A stretch of DNA of 64,000 nucleotides, taken from assembly GCA_050251775.1 (NCBI GenBank), contig JBFWMD010000003.1, forward strand, positions 26,193 through 90,192, read 5' to 3'. The position numbers and the translations under genes are program-made. Positions 1 through 8,539 of the stretch are shown in pieces (position 1 is the stretch's first letter; each line of letters starts with the position of its first letter). The stretch is from Paucidesulfovibrio sp050251775 (GTDB taxonomy: Bacteria; Desulfobacterota; Desulfovibrionia; Desulfovibrionales; Desulfovibrionaceae). The notes beneath the pieces are model-generated. The model did not search any database, was not told the DNA's origin, and was given only the letters and a program-made list of their open reading frames with translations.

Positions 1-2
1 AC

Positions 3-368
3 CTAGAATACTCCCCCGGCTCCGTTGCCCGCGTCCTTCTCGGCCTGTTCCACAGCCTCCAGGTCCCTGCGGATGGCATCCAGGTGCTCACGATACTCGC
101 CCACAAGCCGGGCGTTTTCCGCGCGCTTCTCCGCCAGCAGGGCGAGCAGACGCTCCGGGTCCGAGGTCCCGTATTCGGCCTCGGCCTGGGCTTTGAGATC
201 ATCCAGCTGCCGTGTCAGGGTCTCCACGTCGCGGTCGGCCCGGATCTTCTCATCCCGCAGCCGTTCATAGTCGCGCTTCAGCGCGGCCAGTTCCTGCTGG
301 AGCTGTTGGTCCGCTCCTCCCCGGCCCGCTCCCCCGGCCTTTACGCTGTTGCGTTCATTCGCGCTCAT
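3..368 (-). CDS. Small coiled-coil protein downstream of Mre11-like gene
   Basis: This is a 121-residue, complete protein of unknown function. After a Gly-rich N-terminus (residues 8-20), residues about 22-110 are a nearly uninterrupted run of Glu, Lys, Arg, Leu and Gln with heptad-like leucines, so a long coiled coil is expected. There is no signal peptide or membrane segment. Its start codon overlaps the end of the upstream phosphoesterase gene by 14 bases, so translation is probably coupled and the products may act together. By position it could supply an extra coil to the Rad50-like/Mre11-like pair upstream; that is inference. No catalytic motif is visible. The gene ends right at the window edge, so any further operon member lies outside. 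Confidence 0.7.
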   Translation of the reverse strand: MSANERNSVKAGGAGRGGADQQLQQELAALKRDYERLRDEKIRADRDVETLTRQLDDLKAQAEAEYGTSDPERLLALLAEKRAENARLVGEYREHLDAIRRDLEAVEQAEKDAGNGAGGVF

Positions 369-1353
369 TCTTGACCACCTCCTCGTACAATTCCCAGATC
401 AGCCCGGTCTCGGCCCGTTCCGGGTTCAGGTTGGCGCGCAAAAAATCCTTCAGTCCCGTGCCCTCGTGGCTGCGCCGCCAGGCCAGCCGCTCCAGCCCGG
501 CCAGGAAGCGTGACTCCACTTCCGCGGCCTCTTCCTCCGGGGGGAACTCCTGGCGCGGAAACACCTCGTAAAAGTCCCGATGCGGCACGGGCCAGGACTC
601 CAGTTCCTCGCAGCCCGGCCTCCAGATGGCGGCGGCCGGAACCCGCTCCAGGGAGCGCCGGGAAAAGGTCAGCCGGGTGATGTTGCCGGGGTTGGCCCAG
701 AGGGTCTGACCCGCCCGCACCTGGGGCTGGGGCCGGTGGATGTGGCCGTTGATCAGCCAATCGATGCCCGGCAGTTCCTTGATGCGTCCGGTCCGGTCCA
801 GGAAATCGGGAAAGCTGATGTTGTGGTGTGTACACCAAAGCACGGTTTCCGGGTCGCCCTCGACCCGGTCGTAGCGGGCGGGCAGACGCGCGCCGTCCGG
901 GGTCGCGCCCACGAGCACACGCCCTTCCGGAGTTTCCAGCACGAACTGGGGACCAGGTTCGTCCATGAGCCGGACCACTCCGGCCTCGCGCAGCACGGCC
1001 AGGGAAACGTCCCTGGTCCAGCGGGCCTGATACTTGTCATGGTTGCCCACCAGCACAAAGGGCCTGTGGGGTCGGAACAGTTCCATGAGCGCCACCAGGA
1101 GCGCGTTGGAGTTCTCACGCGGCCAGTGGAACAGGTCCCCCAGGAAAACGGGCGCCAGGGACCGTTGCCGAGCCTCCTGGAGGCATTTCTCCAGCTTGTC
1201 GAGGATCTGTTCGCGGTAACCCGGCAGGCGATGCCCCGGAGGAATGTCCGCCACATGGGGATCGGCCACGAAAAAAATTCCCCGCGCCTGGATCACGGGC
1301 ATTGGATCGACCGGCGCAGGCGGGCAAAGGGCTGTTTCGCGATCCGCGCTCAT
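355..1353 (-). CDS. Mre11/SbcD-like metallophosphoesterase
   Basis: This is a 332-residue calcineurin-type phosphoesterase. The dinuclear-metal motifs are all visible: DPH at residues 31-33, GD at 72-73, GNHD at 103-106, a later HH pair and the terminal GHIH. The start is set at position 1353 because the ATG there overlaps the TGA of the upstream ATPase gene in an ATGA junction; a longer frame upstream exists but would run deep into that gene. Coupling to a Rad50-like ATPase with a zinc hook argues for a DNA-end nuclease of the SbcD/Mre11 kind rather than a nucleotidase or protein phosphatase. The C-terminal third (after GHIH) is not recognisable and may hold partner-binding surface. Family membership is secure; the DNA repair role is inferred. 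Confidence 0.85.
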   Translation of the reverse strand: MSADRETALCPPAPVDPMPVIQARGIFFVADPHVADIPPGHRLPGYREQILDKLEKCLQEARQRSLAPVFLGDLFHWPRENSNALLVALMELFRPHRPFVLVGNHDKYQARWTRDVSLAVLREAGVVRLMDEPGPQFVLETPEGRVLVGATPDGARLPARYDRVEGDPETVLWCTHHNISFPDFLDRTGRIKELPGIDWLINGHIHRPQPQVRAGQTLWANPGNITRLTFSRRSLERVPAAAIWRPGCEELESWPVPHRDFYEVFPRQEFPPEEEAAEVESRFLAGLERLAWRRSHEGTGLKDFLRANLNPERAETGLIWELYEEVVKNERE

Positions 1354-2645
1354 GCCGTTTCCCCCTTGCCGCACGCTGCGGCCTGCTCCTGCCCGTTGCG
1401 GCACGATCCAACGGCATCTCCGGCATCCGTTTCAGCGGTGAACGAATCCGCATCCAGCCGCCCCCCGCAAAGCGGGCAAGAGCCGATGCGCTCCAGCCGT
1501 TCCCGGATTTCCTCGCGCCGGGCTTCGAGCTGCCTGGCTCTGGATTCGGCCACCCGGACCGCAACGGCCACACGCTCTTCGATCTTGCCCAGTTCGGAAA
1601 GCAGGCCGGACAGCGGATCCTCGTCGAACAGCTCGGGCAAAGGATTGAGCCGCGCCAGACCCGTGGACTTCTCGCCCAGGGAGCGCACCCGTCCAGAGAG
1701 ATCCATGAGCGAACGCACCCGTTGCAGCAACCCTTCCGTGGCCGCCGGAGTGGGTGGCGCACTCAACGGCGCGAGCGCTCGGGACAAGGCCCGGCTGCCG
1801 GAGCGCATCCGTTGCAGGCACTCCAGCTCCAGAATGCGCCGCTCCAGGTTCGGGGCGTCCCAGGGCTGGGGAGGCGCTTGCAGAGTGCGCATGGCCTTTG
1901 TCTGGACAACAGCCCGTTCCAGATCCTGGCGAAGCTCTTTGCCCTTGCGCAGCGCCTGTTCCAGTCCGGGCAGAATCCGCTCCAGTTTCTGAACCGACTT
2001 GCCGCTCTCCCTGGCGAGCAGACCCAAGCGGGTGATCTCCGGCAGGGGTGCGAGCCGGTCCAGCCCATTGCGTAATTCTCCGAGCTTCTCCTGGAGCGTG
2101 CGCTCGCGCGTTTTGGCCTCGCGGTTTCTGCTTTGCAGGGCCTTTTGCATGGCCATGAGATGGGCGCTTTCGCTGGACGCGGCAAAAAACTCCGCGAGCC
2201 GCGCATCCGCACCATCCATGTCCAGCAGAAAGATGGGCTTTTTCTGGTCGCCCACATGCACGTCCACGCTGGTCCCGCTTTCCAGGTCCACCAGGTCGAG
2301 CCGAAGCGCCGCGCGGATCTCGTCCGGGACCATGCCCCGCCCCAGCTTGCGGAAATATTCCGGCTCGTCCTGGCCGGGCTGTTTCAACTCGTACCAGGCC
2401 GTGTTTTTCTTCCGCGCCCAGGTTACGGACGTGCCGTTGTCCAGCAGCACCTCGACCCGGGCCTGGGTCGCGCCGTGGCGGATCACGTGGCGGGGGGGCG
2501 GGTTGGTGGCCACGCAGCGCAGGGCCTCCACCATTGCGGACTTGCCGCTGTTGTTGGGGCCTGTGAGCACGGTGACGCCCGGCCCAAGCAACAGTTCCGT
2601 GTGCTTGTGGGCCATGAAGTCGTCTAGAATGATGCGTTGTATCAT
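1350..2645 (-). CDS. Half-Rad50-like ATPase: Walker A lobe, coil and zinc hook only
   Basis: This is a 431-residue P-loop protein of the SbcC/Rad50/RecF type. It begins with the usual edge strand and Walker A motif GPNNSGKS (residues 29-36). An ATPase lobe of about 190 residues follows, then a long charged coiled-coil region, then a zinc-hook motif CPLCGG (Cys390 and Cys393). Only 38 residues follow the hook. The return coil and the second lobe with signature motif, Walker B and H-loop, which a full Rad50/SbcC (about 900-1200 residues) carries, are absent. The stop overlaps the next gene (ATGA), so this is an organised gene end rather than an obvious frameshift. A missing C-terminal lobe may be encoded separately, perhaps beyond the left edge. 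The ribosome site before the ATG is weak. Confidence 0.82.
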   Translation of the reverse strand: MIQRIILDDFMAHKHTELLLGPGVTVLTGPNNSGKSAMVEALRCVATNPPPRHVIRHGATQARVEVLLDNGTSVTWARKKNTAWYELKQPGQDEPEYFRKLGRGMVPDEIRAALRLDLVDLESGTSVDVHVGDQKKPIFLLDMDGADARLAEFFAASSESAHLMAMQKALQSRNREAKTRERTLQEKLGELRNGLDRLAPLPEITRLGLLARESGKSVQKLERILPGLEQALRKGKELRQDLERAVVQTKAMRTLQAPPQPWDAPNLERRILELECLQRMRSGSRALSRALAPLSAPPTPAATEGLLQRVRSLMDLSGRVRSLGEKSTGLARLNPLPELFDEDPLSGLLSELGKIEERVAVAVRVAESRARQLEARREEIRERLERIGSCPLCGGRLDADSFTAETDAGDAVGSCRNGQEQAAACGKGETA

Positions 2646-2696
2646 ACGGCGTTACAGTCGTCGGGGTTTCGTTGTGGCCGGGCTGTTGCTTGCCGG

Positions 2697-3146
2697 TCAG
2701 GGATAGCGTGGTTTGGTCTTGAGCACTTCATAATAGCGCTCGACTCCAACGGAACGCATCCGTTCGTTGTTCACTTTCCAGCGTTCGGCCAGGGCAGAAG
2801 GCATTCCATGGCGCTCGCAGGGGAATGCGGAGCACTGGAAGCAGAAGTCCACACCCTGCTCCCGGACGCAATGCCCCACCTTGCAGGCCGTGAACAGACA
2901 CCCCGCGCCCCGGCAGCCGCTGCAACCGCCGTTGGCCAGCCAGTCCAGCAGCGCCGCGAAATCGTCGTATCCCGCAAAGACCGGGTTCATTCCCGCGAAG
3001 CGTTCCGCATAGGCCGCGAAATTCGGCCCGAGCAACTCGCGCAGGGCCAGGGCATGCGCCCGGACCGGTCCATCCGCAAAGGCCACGCACGTTCCGCAAT
3101 GCAGCCCGCACGGGGCCATGCGTTCCAATAGTTCTTCGTTGTTCAT
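2697..3146 (-). CDS. DUF3795-type cysteine-rich protein
   Basis: A 149-residue soluble protein rich in cysteine. It has the APCGLHCGTC start motif (residues 11-20), a middle GGCSGCRGAGC cluster and a C-terminal cluster ending in FPCERH, the pattern of DUF3795 proteins that are thought to bind zinc or an iron-sulfur cluster. Function is unknown. The chosen ATG at 3146 overlaps the TGA of the upstream methyltransferase gene (ATGA), so the two are probably translationally coupled. A further 51 bases separate it from the Rad50-like gene downstream. No signal peptide is seen. Confidence 0.78.
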   Translation of the reverse strand: MNNEELLERMAPCGLHCGTCVAFADGPVRAHALALRELLGPNFAAYAERFAGMNPVFAGYDDFAALLDWLANGGCSGCRGAGCLFTACKVGHCVREQGVDFCFQCSAFPCERHGMPSALAERWKVNNERMRSVGVERYYEVLKTKPRYP

Positions 3147-3925
3147 TCGTCTTCGTCCCCTTTGTCCGCTTCTCCCCTGGCATTGCACTGCAAATAGGGG
3201 CAAAAGGCAAGGGCTGCGGACGTGGCCCCGGAATGGGCGGCGCGCCCTTCGTAGAGCACCAGAGGCGGCTCCACGCAGAGACCGGGATTTCCGTTCTTGC
3301 GCGCCTCCAGCAGCACGATGCGGGCATCGGACTCGGCATGGCCATGCACGAGGCGCATGCGTTTGGGCTCCAGATTACCCCTGCGCAAAGCCTCGAAGAG
3401 TTCGGGCAGCCGCTCCGGGAGATGCACGAGATAGAGCGGGGCTTTGTCCTTGAGACTGACCCGCGCCGCCGCAACGAACGGCTCCAGGCCCTCCGCCTTT
3501 TCGAACCGGGACGCGGTCCGGGAGGCATTGGGGCTGAGCCGGCCCCGGTGTCGCGGGCGGAACGGCGGGTTGCAGAGCGCGAATTCGAAATGGTTGCCCT
3601 GGAAATCGAAGTCGGCCACGTCGGAAAGCTTGACGTGGAAGCGGTCCTCGTAGCCAAGAAATTTCGCGTTCTCCCGCGCGGCCCGGATCATTTCCGGTTC
3701 GCGGTCCACTCCCGTCAGCTCCAGGGACGCATCGGGATGGCGCAGCAGATAGGCCAGCCCGACCACACCGCAACCGGTTCCCAGGTCCAGCCCCGCGCCC
3801 GAGTCAAAGGAGCGCGCAAAGCAGGCCAGCAGCAGGGAGTCACCGGAAAAGCGATAGCCCCCCTCGGGTTGCTTCATGCCGCGCGGAAAACGCTGCCGCG
3901 CAAGTGCCACCTTGAAATCCATCAT
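3143..3925 (-). CDS. TrmN6-type tRNA1(Val) adenine-37 N6-methyltransferase family protein
   Basis: A 260-residue SAM-dependent methyltransferase. It has the glycine-rich motif I in LDLGTGCGVVGL, an acidic motif II (TGVDRE) and the N6-adenine motif CNPPFR followed by a basic stretch, as in TrmN6 (YfiC), which methylates A37 of tRNA1(Val). The start is placed at 3925, where ATG overlaps the murJ stop codon (ATGA); a longer upstream frame is just the murJ tail read in another phase. The N-terminal segment with FPRG and GYRFSGDSLLL is typical of the family, in which the latter binds SAM. A related 23S rRNA or protein methyltransferase cannot be excluded. Confidence 0.85.
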   Translation of the reverse strand: MMDFKVALARQRFPRGMKQPEGGYRFSGDSLLLACFARSFDSGAGLDLGTGCGVVGLAYLLRHPDASLELTGVDREPEMIRAARENAKFLGYEDRFHVKLSDVADFDFQGNHFEFALCNPPFRPRHRGRLSPNASRTASRFEKAEGLEPFVAAARVSLKDKAPLYLVHLPERLPELFEALRRGNLEPKRMRLVHGHAESDARIVLLEARKNGNPGLCVEPPLVLYEGRAAHSGATSAALAFCPYLQCNARGEADKGDEDE

Positions 3926-5586
3926 GCAGCGCCTTTGCCCTCCCCTTTGCCCTCCCCTGTGCCTGTCCCTGAGCCTGTGCCAGTGCCATCCGGTTTGTCC
4001 TTGCCCCGGCGCACGCGGCGGCGCAGCGCGTCCAGAAACAGATCGGCCTCGGGAACCCGCAAGGCCACCGCCCCCGCGACATAGAAAAGAATCCAGACCG
4101 GAATCATGCCGAACCAGAGCAGGGACGGCCCCAGGGCGCTGGCCCAGGCTCCGGCATAGACCACGGCGGAAAGGGCCAGACACTTGATGAAGCTGAGCAG
4201 CGGCAGGGGCGCACGGTCGAGCTTTCGGCGCAGAAAAAGGAGCAGCAGCAGAAAGTTCAGGGCCGAGGAAACGCTCACGGCCAGGGCAAGACCCACGTGG
4301 GCCAGGGAGCGCATCAAGAGCGCACCAAGCCCCACGTTCACAAGCATGCTCAATGCAGCCACCACCACCGGGGTCCGCGTGTTTTCCAGGGAATAGTAGG
4401 CCGCCACCACGGGCCGGAGCGCCGCGATGAACGGCAGTCCGGCCGAGTAGGCCACCAGGGCCGCTGCCGAGGCTTCCACGGCCTCGTAAGTGAACGCACC
4501 CCGCAAAAAGAGCAGCCGCATGACCGGCTCGGACAGGGCCAGCAAACCCGCAGTGGCCGGCAGGGAAATGAACATGGTCAGGCCTACCGCGGTTCGCAGG
4601 GTCCTGTTGAACTCCGGCATGCGCCCTTTGGCCGCCAGTACGGACAGGCTCGGCAAAGCCGCTGTGCTCACGGCGATGCCGAACACGCCCAGGGGAAACT
4701 GCACCAGCCGGTCCGCGTAGTAGAGATAGGACACGCTGCCTTCAGGCAGATACGAGGCCAGCAACGTTCCAAGCAGAATGTTGACCTGGTAGACTGCCGC
4801 GCCGAACACCGTGGGCAGCATCAGCAGTGCCATGCGGCGCACTCCGGCGTCGCGCCAGGACCAGGAACCGCGCCAGCTGAACCCCTGGCCGCGCAGATAG
4901 GGTTGCTGGAGCCACCACTGGAGCAGACCGCCCGCGAGTACGCCAAAGCCCATGCACAGGGCCACGTCCCCGCCGGAATAATAGCCCCCCAGAGCCGCCA
5001 CGATCAGCGTGATGTTCAGCATCACCGGCGAGAGTGCCGGAGCCATGAAATGGCCGTGGGCGTTGAGGATGCCCATGCACAGGGCCACGGCGCAGATCAT
5101 GATGACGTAGGGGAAGCAAACGCGCAGGAGCCGGGTGGTCAGGGCAAAGAGTTCGGGATTATCCGCGAAGCCGGGCGCAATGAGAAAAGTCAGCGGTCCG
5201 GCCAGCACTTCCACCAACAGCGTGAGCAGCCCGAGGATCAAACAAAGCCAGACCAGTGCGGACCGGGCCATTTCCTTGGCCGCCGCCTCGCCCTGCTCCT
5301 CGCGCACCCGGGCGTAGACCGGGATGAAGGCCATGGTCAGGGACCCTTCCCCAAAGAGCCGGCGCATCAGGTTGGGGATCCGGAAGGCCACGAAAAAAGC
5401 GTCTGCCGCAAAGCCCGCACCCAGGGCAAAGGCCACGATCATGTCGCGCACGAAACCGAGACCGCGCGAAATCAATGTGGCCCCGGCCACCACCAGGGTG
5501 TTCCGGGCCAGCCCCCCGCCACTTTCCGGCCCCTTGGGGGTGCTGTTTTTTGATTTTGTGTCGAGCCTCGAACCTGCTGTAATCAT
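3922..5586 (-). CDS. murJ: MurJ lipid II flippase (MviN family)
   Basis: A 554-residue polytopic inner-membrane protein of the MOP superfamily that flips lipid II for peptidoglycan synthesis. The family's conserved N-terminal block is present (SRGLGFVRDMI, then RIPNLMRRLFGEG), followed by the FIPVYAR motif and about 14 hydrophobic segments. Length is normal apart from the C-terminus, which ends in a low-complexity Gly/Thr/Ser then Gly/Glu/Lys tail encoded by short tandem DNA repeats (about 3926-3990). The ATG at 5586 lies in very A/T-rich DNA without a clear ribosome site. The 109-base A/T-rich gap after mutM could contain its promoter. Confidence 0.95.
   Translation of the reverse strand: MITAGSRLDTKSKNSTPKGPESGGGLARNTLVVAGATLISRGLGFVRDMIVAFALGAGFAADAFFVAFRIPNLMRRLFGEGSLTMAFIPVYARVREEQGEAAAKEMARSALVWLCLILGLLTLLVEVLAGPLTFLIAPGFADNPELFALTTRLLRVCFPYVIMICAVALCMGILNAHGHFMAPALSPVMLNITLIVAALGGYYSGGDVALCMGFGVLAGGLLQWWLQQPYLRGQGFSWRGSWSWRDAGVRRMALLMLPTVFGAAVYQVNILLGTLLASYLPEGSVSYLYYADRLVQFPLGVFGIAVSTAALPSLSVLAAKGRMPEFNRTLRTAVGLTMFISLPATAGLLALSEPVMRLLFLRGAFTYEAVEASAAALVAYSAGLPFIAALRPVVAAYYSLENTRTPVVVAALSMLVNVGLGALLMRSLAHVGLALAVSVSSALNFLLLLLFLRRKLDRAPLPLLSFIKCLALSAVVYAGAWASALGPSLLWFGMIPVWILFYVAGAVALRVPEADLFLDALRRRVRRGKDKPDGTGTGSGTGTGEGKGEGKGAA
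3926..3990. repeat. Short tandem repeats encoding the MurJ C-terminal tail
   Basis: On the plus strand the unit cctttgccctcc occurs twice in a row, followed by degenerate hexamers of the form c-c-t-g-t-g and g-c-c-a-g-t. On the minus strand these encode the alternating Gly-x tail at the end of MurJ. All units are multiples of three, so copy-number change would alter tail length without frameshift. The repeat runs right up to the ATG of the methyltransferase gene, so it also forms that gene's translation initiation region. Confidence 0.75.
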
Positions 5587-5695
5587 ATATATTAATTTTT
5601 CTAGACTTTTGTTAGATTTTTTCTACTATTTGAAATTATTCATTTTTACTGTCTTCTGCGACTGATTCTGACTATAACATCTATAACTAATAATT

Positions 5696-6541
5696 TCAGA
5701 GCGTTTGGCATTTATGGCAAAACGTGGAGGAACGCCCGGCCACACGGCAGCCGCAAAGCACTTCACCGCAGCGTGCGCAGGGCTGTCCAGCCTTGCCATA
5801 GGCCTGAAATGAATTCTGAAAAGCCCCGGCATCGCCCCGTGCGGTGCGGTAATCGCTGATGGAACTGCCGTTCTCGGAAATGGCCTGGAGCAGAACTTCC
5901 TGGAGGGCCTTACGCAGGCGGTCCAGACGCTGGACCGAGAGGCTGGATGCGATGGCGTCCGGCCGGATTCCCGCCCGAAACAGGCTTTCGTCCGCATAGA
6001 TGTTGCCCACGCCCGCCAGCACGCGCTGGTCCAGCAGCAGCGCCTTGATCCGCGCCCTGCGGCCCTGAAAACGGCTGATGAACGCGGTCTCCCCCAACTC
6101 CAGGGGTTCCGGACCCAACGCCTGCCAGAAGCTCCACGCCGCAAGCTCGGCTGGCGTGAATACACGACAACCCCCAAAACGTCGTACATCCGCAAAAGTC
6201 AGCACACTGCCGTCATCCAGGGAAAAGCGGATGCGTTCATGAGCTTCCGGCGCTCTGTCCGGTCCATGAACGATTCGCCCCGTCATGCGCAGATGCACCG
6301 TGAGCACCGCTTCCGTCTGCGCAGTCCGGTCCTGCCCTGCCCCGCGAAGGTCCAGGAGCAGAAGCTTTCCCCGGCGGCGGATGGCCGTGACGGTCCGCTG
6401 CCCGGCGCGGTGGACGAATTCCTCGGGCGTGTGGCCGGGAACGGCCCGGACATCAAAAACCGCGACCCGGAGAATCGTGCGCTCCAACAGGGTTTCCCGC
6501 AGGCCTCTGGCAATGGTTTCCACTTCGGGAAGTTCTGGCAT
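5696..6541 (-). CDS. mutM: Formamidopyrimidine-DNA glycosylase (Fpg/MutM)
   Basis: A 281-residue base-excision repair enzyme that removes 8-oxoguanine and formamidopyrimidines and nicks the DNA. The catalytic N-terminus MPELPEVET (Pro2 nucleophile, Glu3) is intact. The beta-elimination region, helix-two-turn-helix motif with GVGNIYADE, and the C-terminal zinc finger (two CxxC pairs, the second in CHKC just before the end) are all present. Length is typical. It lies 9 bases downstream of the TPR glycosyltransferase gene and upstream of murJ, all on the minus strand. Confidence 0.96.
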   Translation of the reverse strand: MPELPEVETIARGLRETLLERTILRVAVFDVRAVPGHTPEEFVHRAGQRTVTAIRRRGKLLLLDLRGAGQDRTAQTEAVLTVHLRMTGRIVHGPDRAPEAHERIRFSLDDGSVLTFADVRRFGGCRVFTPAELAAWSFWQALGPEPLELGETAFISRFQGRRARIKALLLDQRVLAGVGNIYADESLFRAGIRPDAIASSLSVQRLDRLRKALQEVLLQAISENGSSISDYRTARGDAGAFQNSFQAYGKAGQPCARCGEVLCGCRVAGRSSTFCHKCQTL

Positions 6542-6550
6542 GTCGAGTTC

Positions 6551-8539
6551 CTAATGCCTTGAAATCGCGACGCACCAACGGGTCCAGATGTCCCGGTACG
6601 CCGCTTCCATGTCGCGGGTGAACCGCTTTGCGTCGCAGAGCGGGGAGGCCAGCAGCCTGCCGCGAAGGTTCTGGCGCAGGAGCGCCAGCCGCGCTGGTTC
6701 CCGGGCCAGGGCCACCGACGTGCCGATATACTCACCCAGACTGCGGGCTGCAAGCTCGCCCAGGCCCGCCGCTTCCAGAATGGAAGTGGAGAGACGGCCT
6801 GAAATGCGCTCTCCGCGAAGGCTGACCACCGGAATGCCCATCCAGAGCGCGTCCGCTGTGGTCGCGCCCCCGCCATAGGGGAAGGGGTCCAGGGCCAAAT
6901 CCACTTCGCGGTAAGAGGAAAGATACCCTCGCAACTCCATATGCGGTCGAAAGGCCACACGATTTCCCACTCCGCGATCCGTGAACCAGCTCTGGTAACG
7001 CGCTCGGACATCCGCGTCCGCAAATGAGCCGGACTGGAGCAGCAGCTCGGAACCCGGAACCTGCCGGAGAATCGCGGACCAGGCGTCCACAACCAGCTTG
7101 TTGATCTTTGCGGTATTGTTAAAGCATCCGAATGTAATTGTTTTCCGCTCAAAAAAAGGCATCATGGCCGGTTCAACCTCAACATCCGGCGGACCATAAC
7201 ACCAGAAGCTCACGGGCAAGCGGTAGACCCTTTCGGTAAAAAAACACTCCTGCCCTTCCGGACAAACATGCCGATCCGCCAGAAGCCAATCCACGGCGCG
7301 CATGCCTGTGCTATCGAAATATCCAAGCCAGAGCGCCTGGACCGGCGCTGGCTTTCGGGCCGTGACCAGCAGGCGATTGTGCGAGGAATGCCCGCTCAGG
7401 TCCACAAGAATATCAATCTGATCTTCCCGTATCATTTCAGCGGCTTCTATGTCGTTTACAGCTCGTATGTTGCGCCAGTGGTTGCAGATGGACTGTAAAT
7501 GATCCGTAGTACCATCTGAATACGGATTGTTTGCGTAACAGTAAAAATCCACGTTTTCAGAGTGATGCGTCGCAAGTAACGGCAACAAAAAACTACTCAC
7601 CGCGTGCCTGCGCAGATCACCCGAGAGATAGCCGATGCGCAAAGTGCGCTCCGGATCCGGCTCATTTTCATGGGGCCGGGCGCGAACCGTGAGCGGCTCG
7701 GCCAGGTCGCGGCCAAAGGCCTCGGCTTCAGTCAGAAACGTATGGCGCGGTTCATCCGGCAGATAGTGCCTGGTCAGCAGGTAGTTGCTGCGTGCGATGG
7801 CGAAGTCCGGCTCGGCTTTCCCGGCCTTGCCGAACCAGGCCACGGCCTCGTTGATTCGGCCCTGGTCACGCAGGAGCACTCCGAGATTGTTCATGGCGCC
7901 GGCGTGGTTGGGGACCAGTTCCAGCGCCGCCAGATAGGCGGCCTCGGCCTCGCGGGTTTGCCAGGCGTCGTGCAGGGCCGCGCCCAGATGCAGATGGGGA
8001 CGCACGGATTGCGGTCGGAGTTCCACAGCCCGACGGGAAATATCCACGGCGTCCCGGCCCCGGCCCAGCTCCAGAAGCACGCCGCCCATGTTCACCAGGG
8101 CCGCGAAGTGGTCCGGATTCCGGCGCAAGGCGCCCGCATAGCAGGACAACGCTTCACGCAACTGCCCGTTTTCCTTAAGCAGATTACCAAACCGGGCATA
8201 GGGTTCAGCCGCGGCGGGATCCAGGGCCATGCTGGCCTTGTAGGACTCCACGGCCTGCGCCAGCCTTCCGCAGCCCTCCTGGGCCATGCCCAGATGCAGT
8301 CTGACCTGGGCGTGCTCAGGCAGCAGCTCCACGGCCCGCAGCAGCAGGGTTTCGGCCCTGGGGTGGCGACCGGCCTGGAGCGCCACCGCTCCCAAGAGGC
8401 GCAGAGCGTCCGGATGATCGGGGTGCAGCTCCAGGACCTTGCGGCAGAGCAACCGGGCCTGATCAAGGCGATCAAGCCGCTGCTCGGCGGCGGCCCGTTC
8501 CAGCAGTTCCCGAATCTCGCGTTCGCGCCCCTGCTCCAT
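6551..8539 (-). CDS. TPR-repeat GT41 (SPINDLY/O-GlcNAc-transferase-like) glycosyltransferase
   Basis: A 662-residue protein. The N-terminal half (about residues 10-290) is a series of tetratricopeptide repeats. The C-terminal half starts with RIGYLSGDLRRHAVS and carries the GT41 features seen in O-GlcNAc transferases: DLSGHSSHNR, a segment VQALWLGYFDSTG, a FGCFNNTAKIN block and the sugar-nucleotide site DPFPYGGGATTADALWMG. It probably glycosylates proteins or is part of surface-polymer assembly; the acceptor cannot be told from sequence. The ATG at 8539 is preferred because it overlaps the stop of the preceding lipoprotein gene by one base. It is tightly linked to lipoprotein genes upstream and mutM downstream. 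Confidence 0.87.
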   Translation of the reverse strand: MEQGREREIRELLERAAAEQRLDRLDQARLLCRKVLELHPDHPDALRLLGAVALQAGRHPRAETLLLRAVELLPEHAQVRLHLGMAQEGCGRLAQAVESYKASMALDPAAAEPYARFGNLLKENGQLREALSCYAGALRRNPDHFAALVNMGGVLLELGRGRDAVDISRRAVELRPQSVRPHLHLGAALHDAWQTREAEAAYLAALELVPNHAGAMNNLGVLLRDQGRINEAVAWFGKAGKAEPDFAIARSNYLLTRHYLPDEPRHTFLTEAEAFGRDLAEPLTVRARPHENEPDPERTLRIGYLSGDLRRHAVSSFLLPLLATHHSENVDFYCYANNPYSDGTTDHLQSICNHWRNIRAVNDIEAAEMIREDQIDILVDLSGHSSHNRLLVTARKPAPVQALWLGYFDSTGMRAVDWLLADRHVCPEGQECFFTERVYRLPVSFWCYGPPDVEVEPAMMPFFERKTITFGCFNNTAKINKLVVDAWSAILRQVPGSELLLQSGSFADADVRARYQSWFTDRGVGNRVAFRPHMELRGYLSSYREVDLALDPFPYGGGATTADALWMGIPVVSLRGERISGRLSTSILEAAGLGELAARSLGEYIGTSVALAREPARLALLRQNLRGRLLASPLCDAKRFTRDMEAAYRDIWTRWCVAISRH

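Noticed and set aside
580..1992. Plus-strand frame opposite the phosphoesterase and ATPase genes
   Set aside because: Shadow frame spanning two well-supported minus-strand genes; no motifs.
4297..5553. Plus-strand frame opposite murJ
   Set aside because: Shadow of murJ, low-complexity Gln/Arg/Gly-rich product with no recognisable domain.
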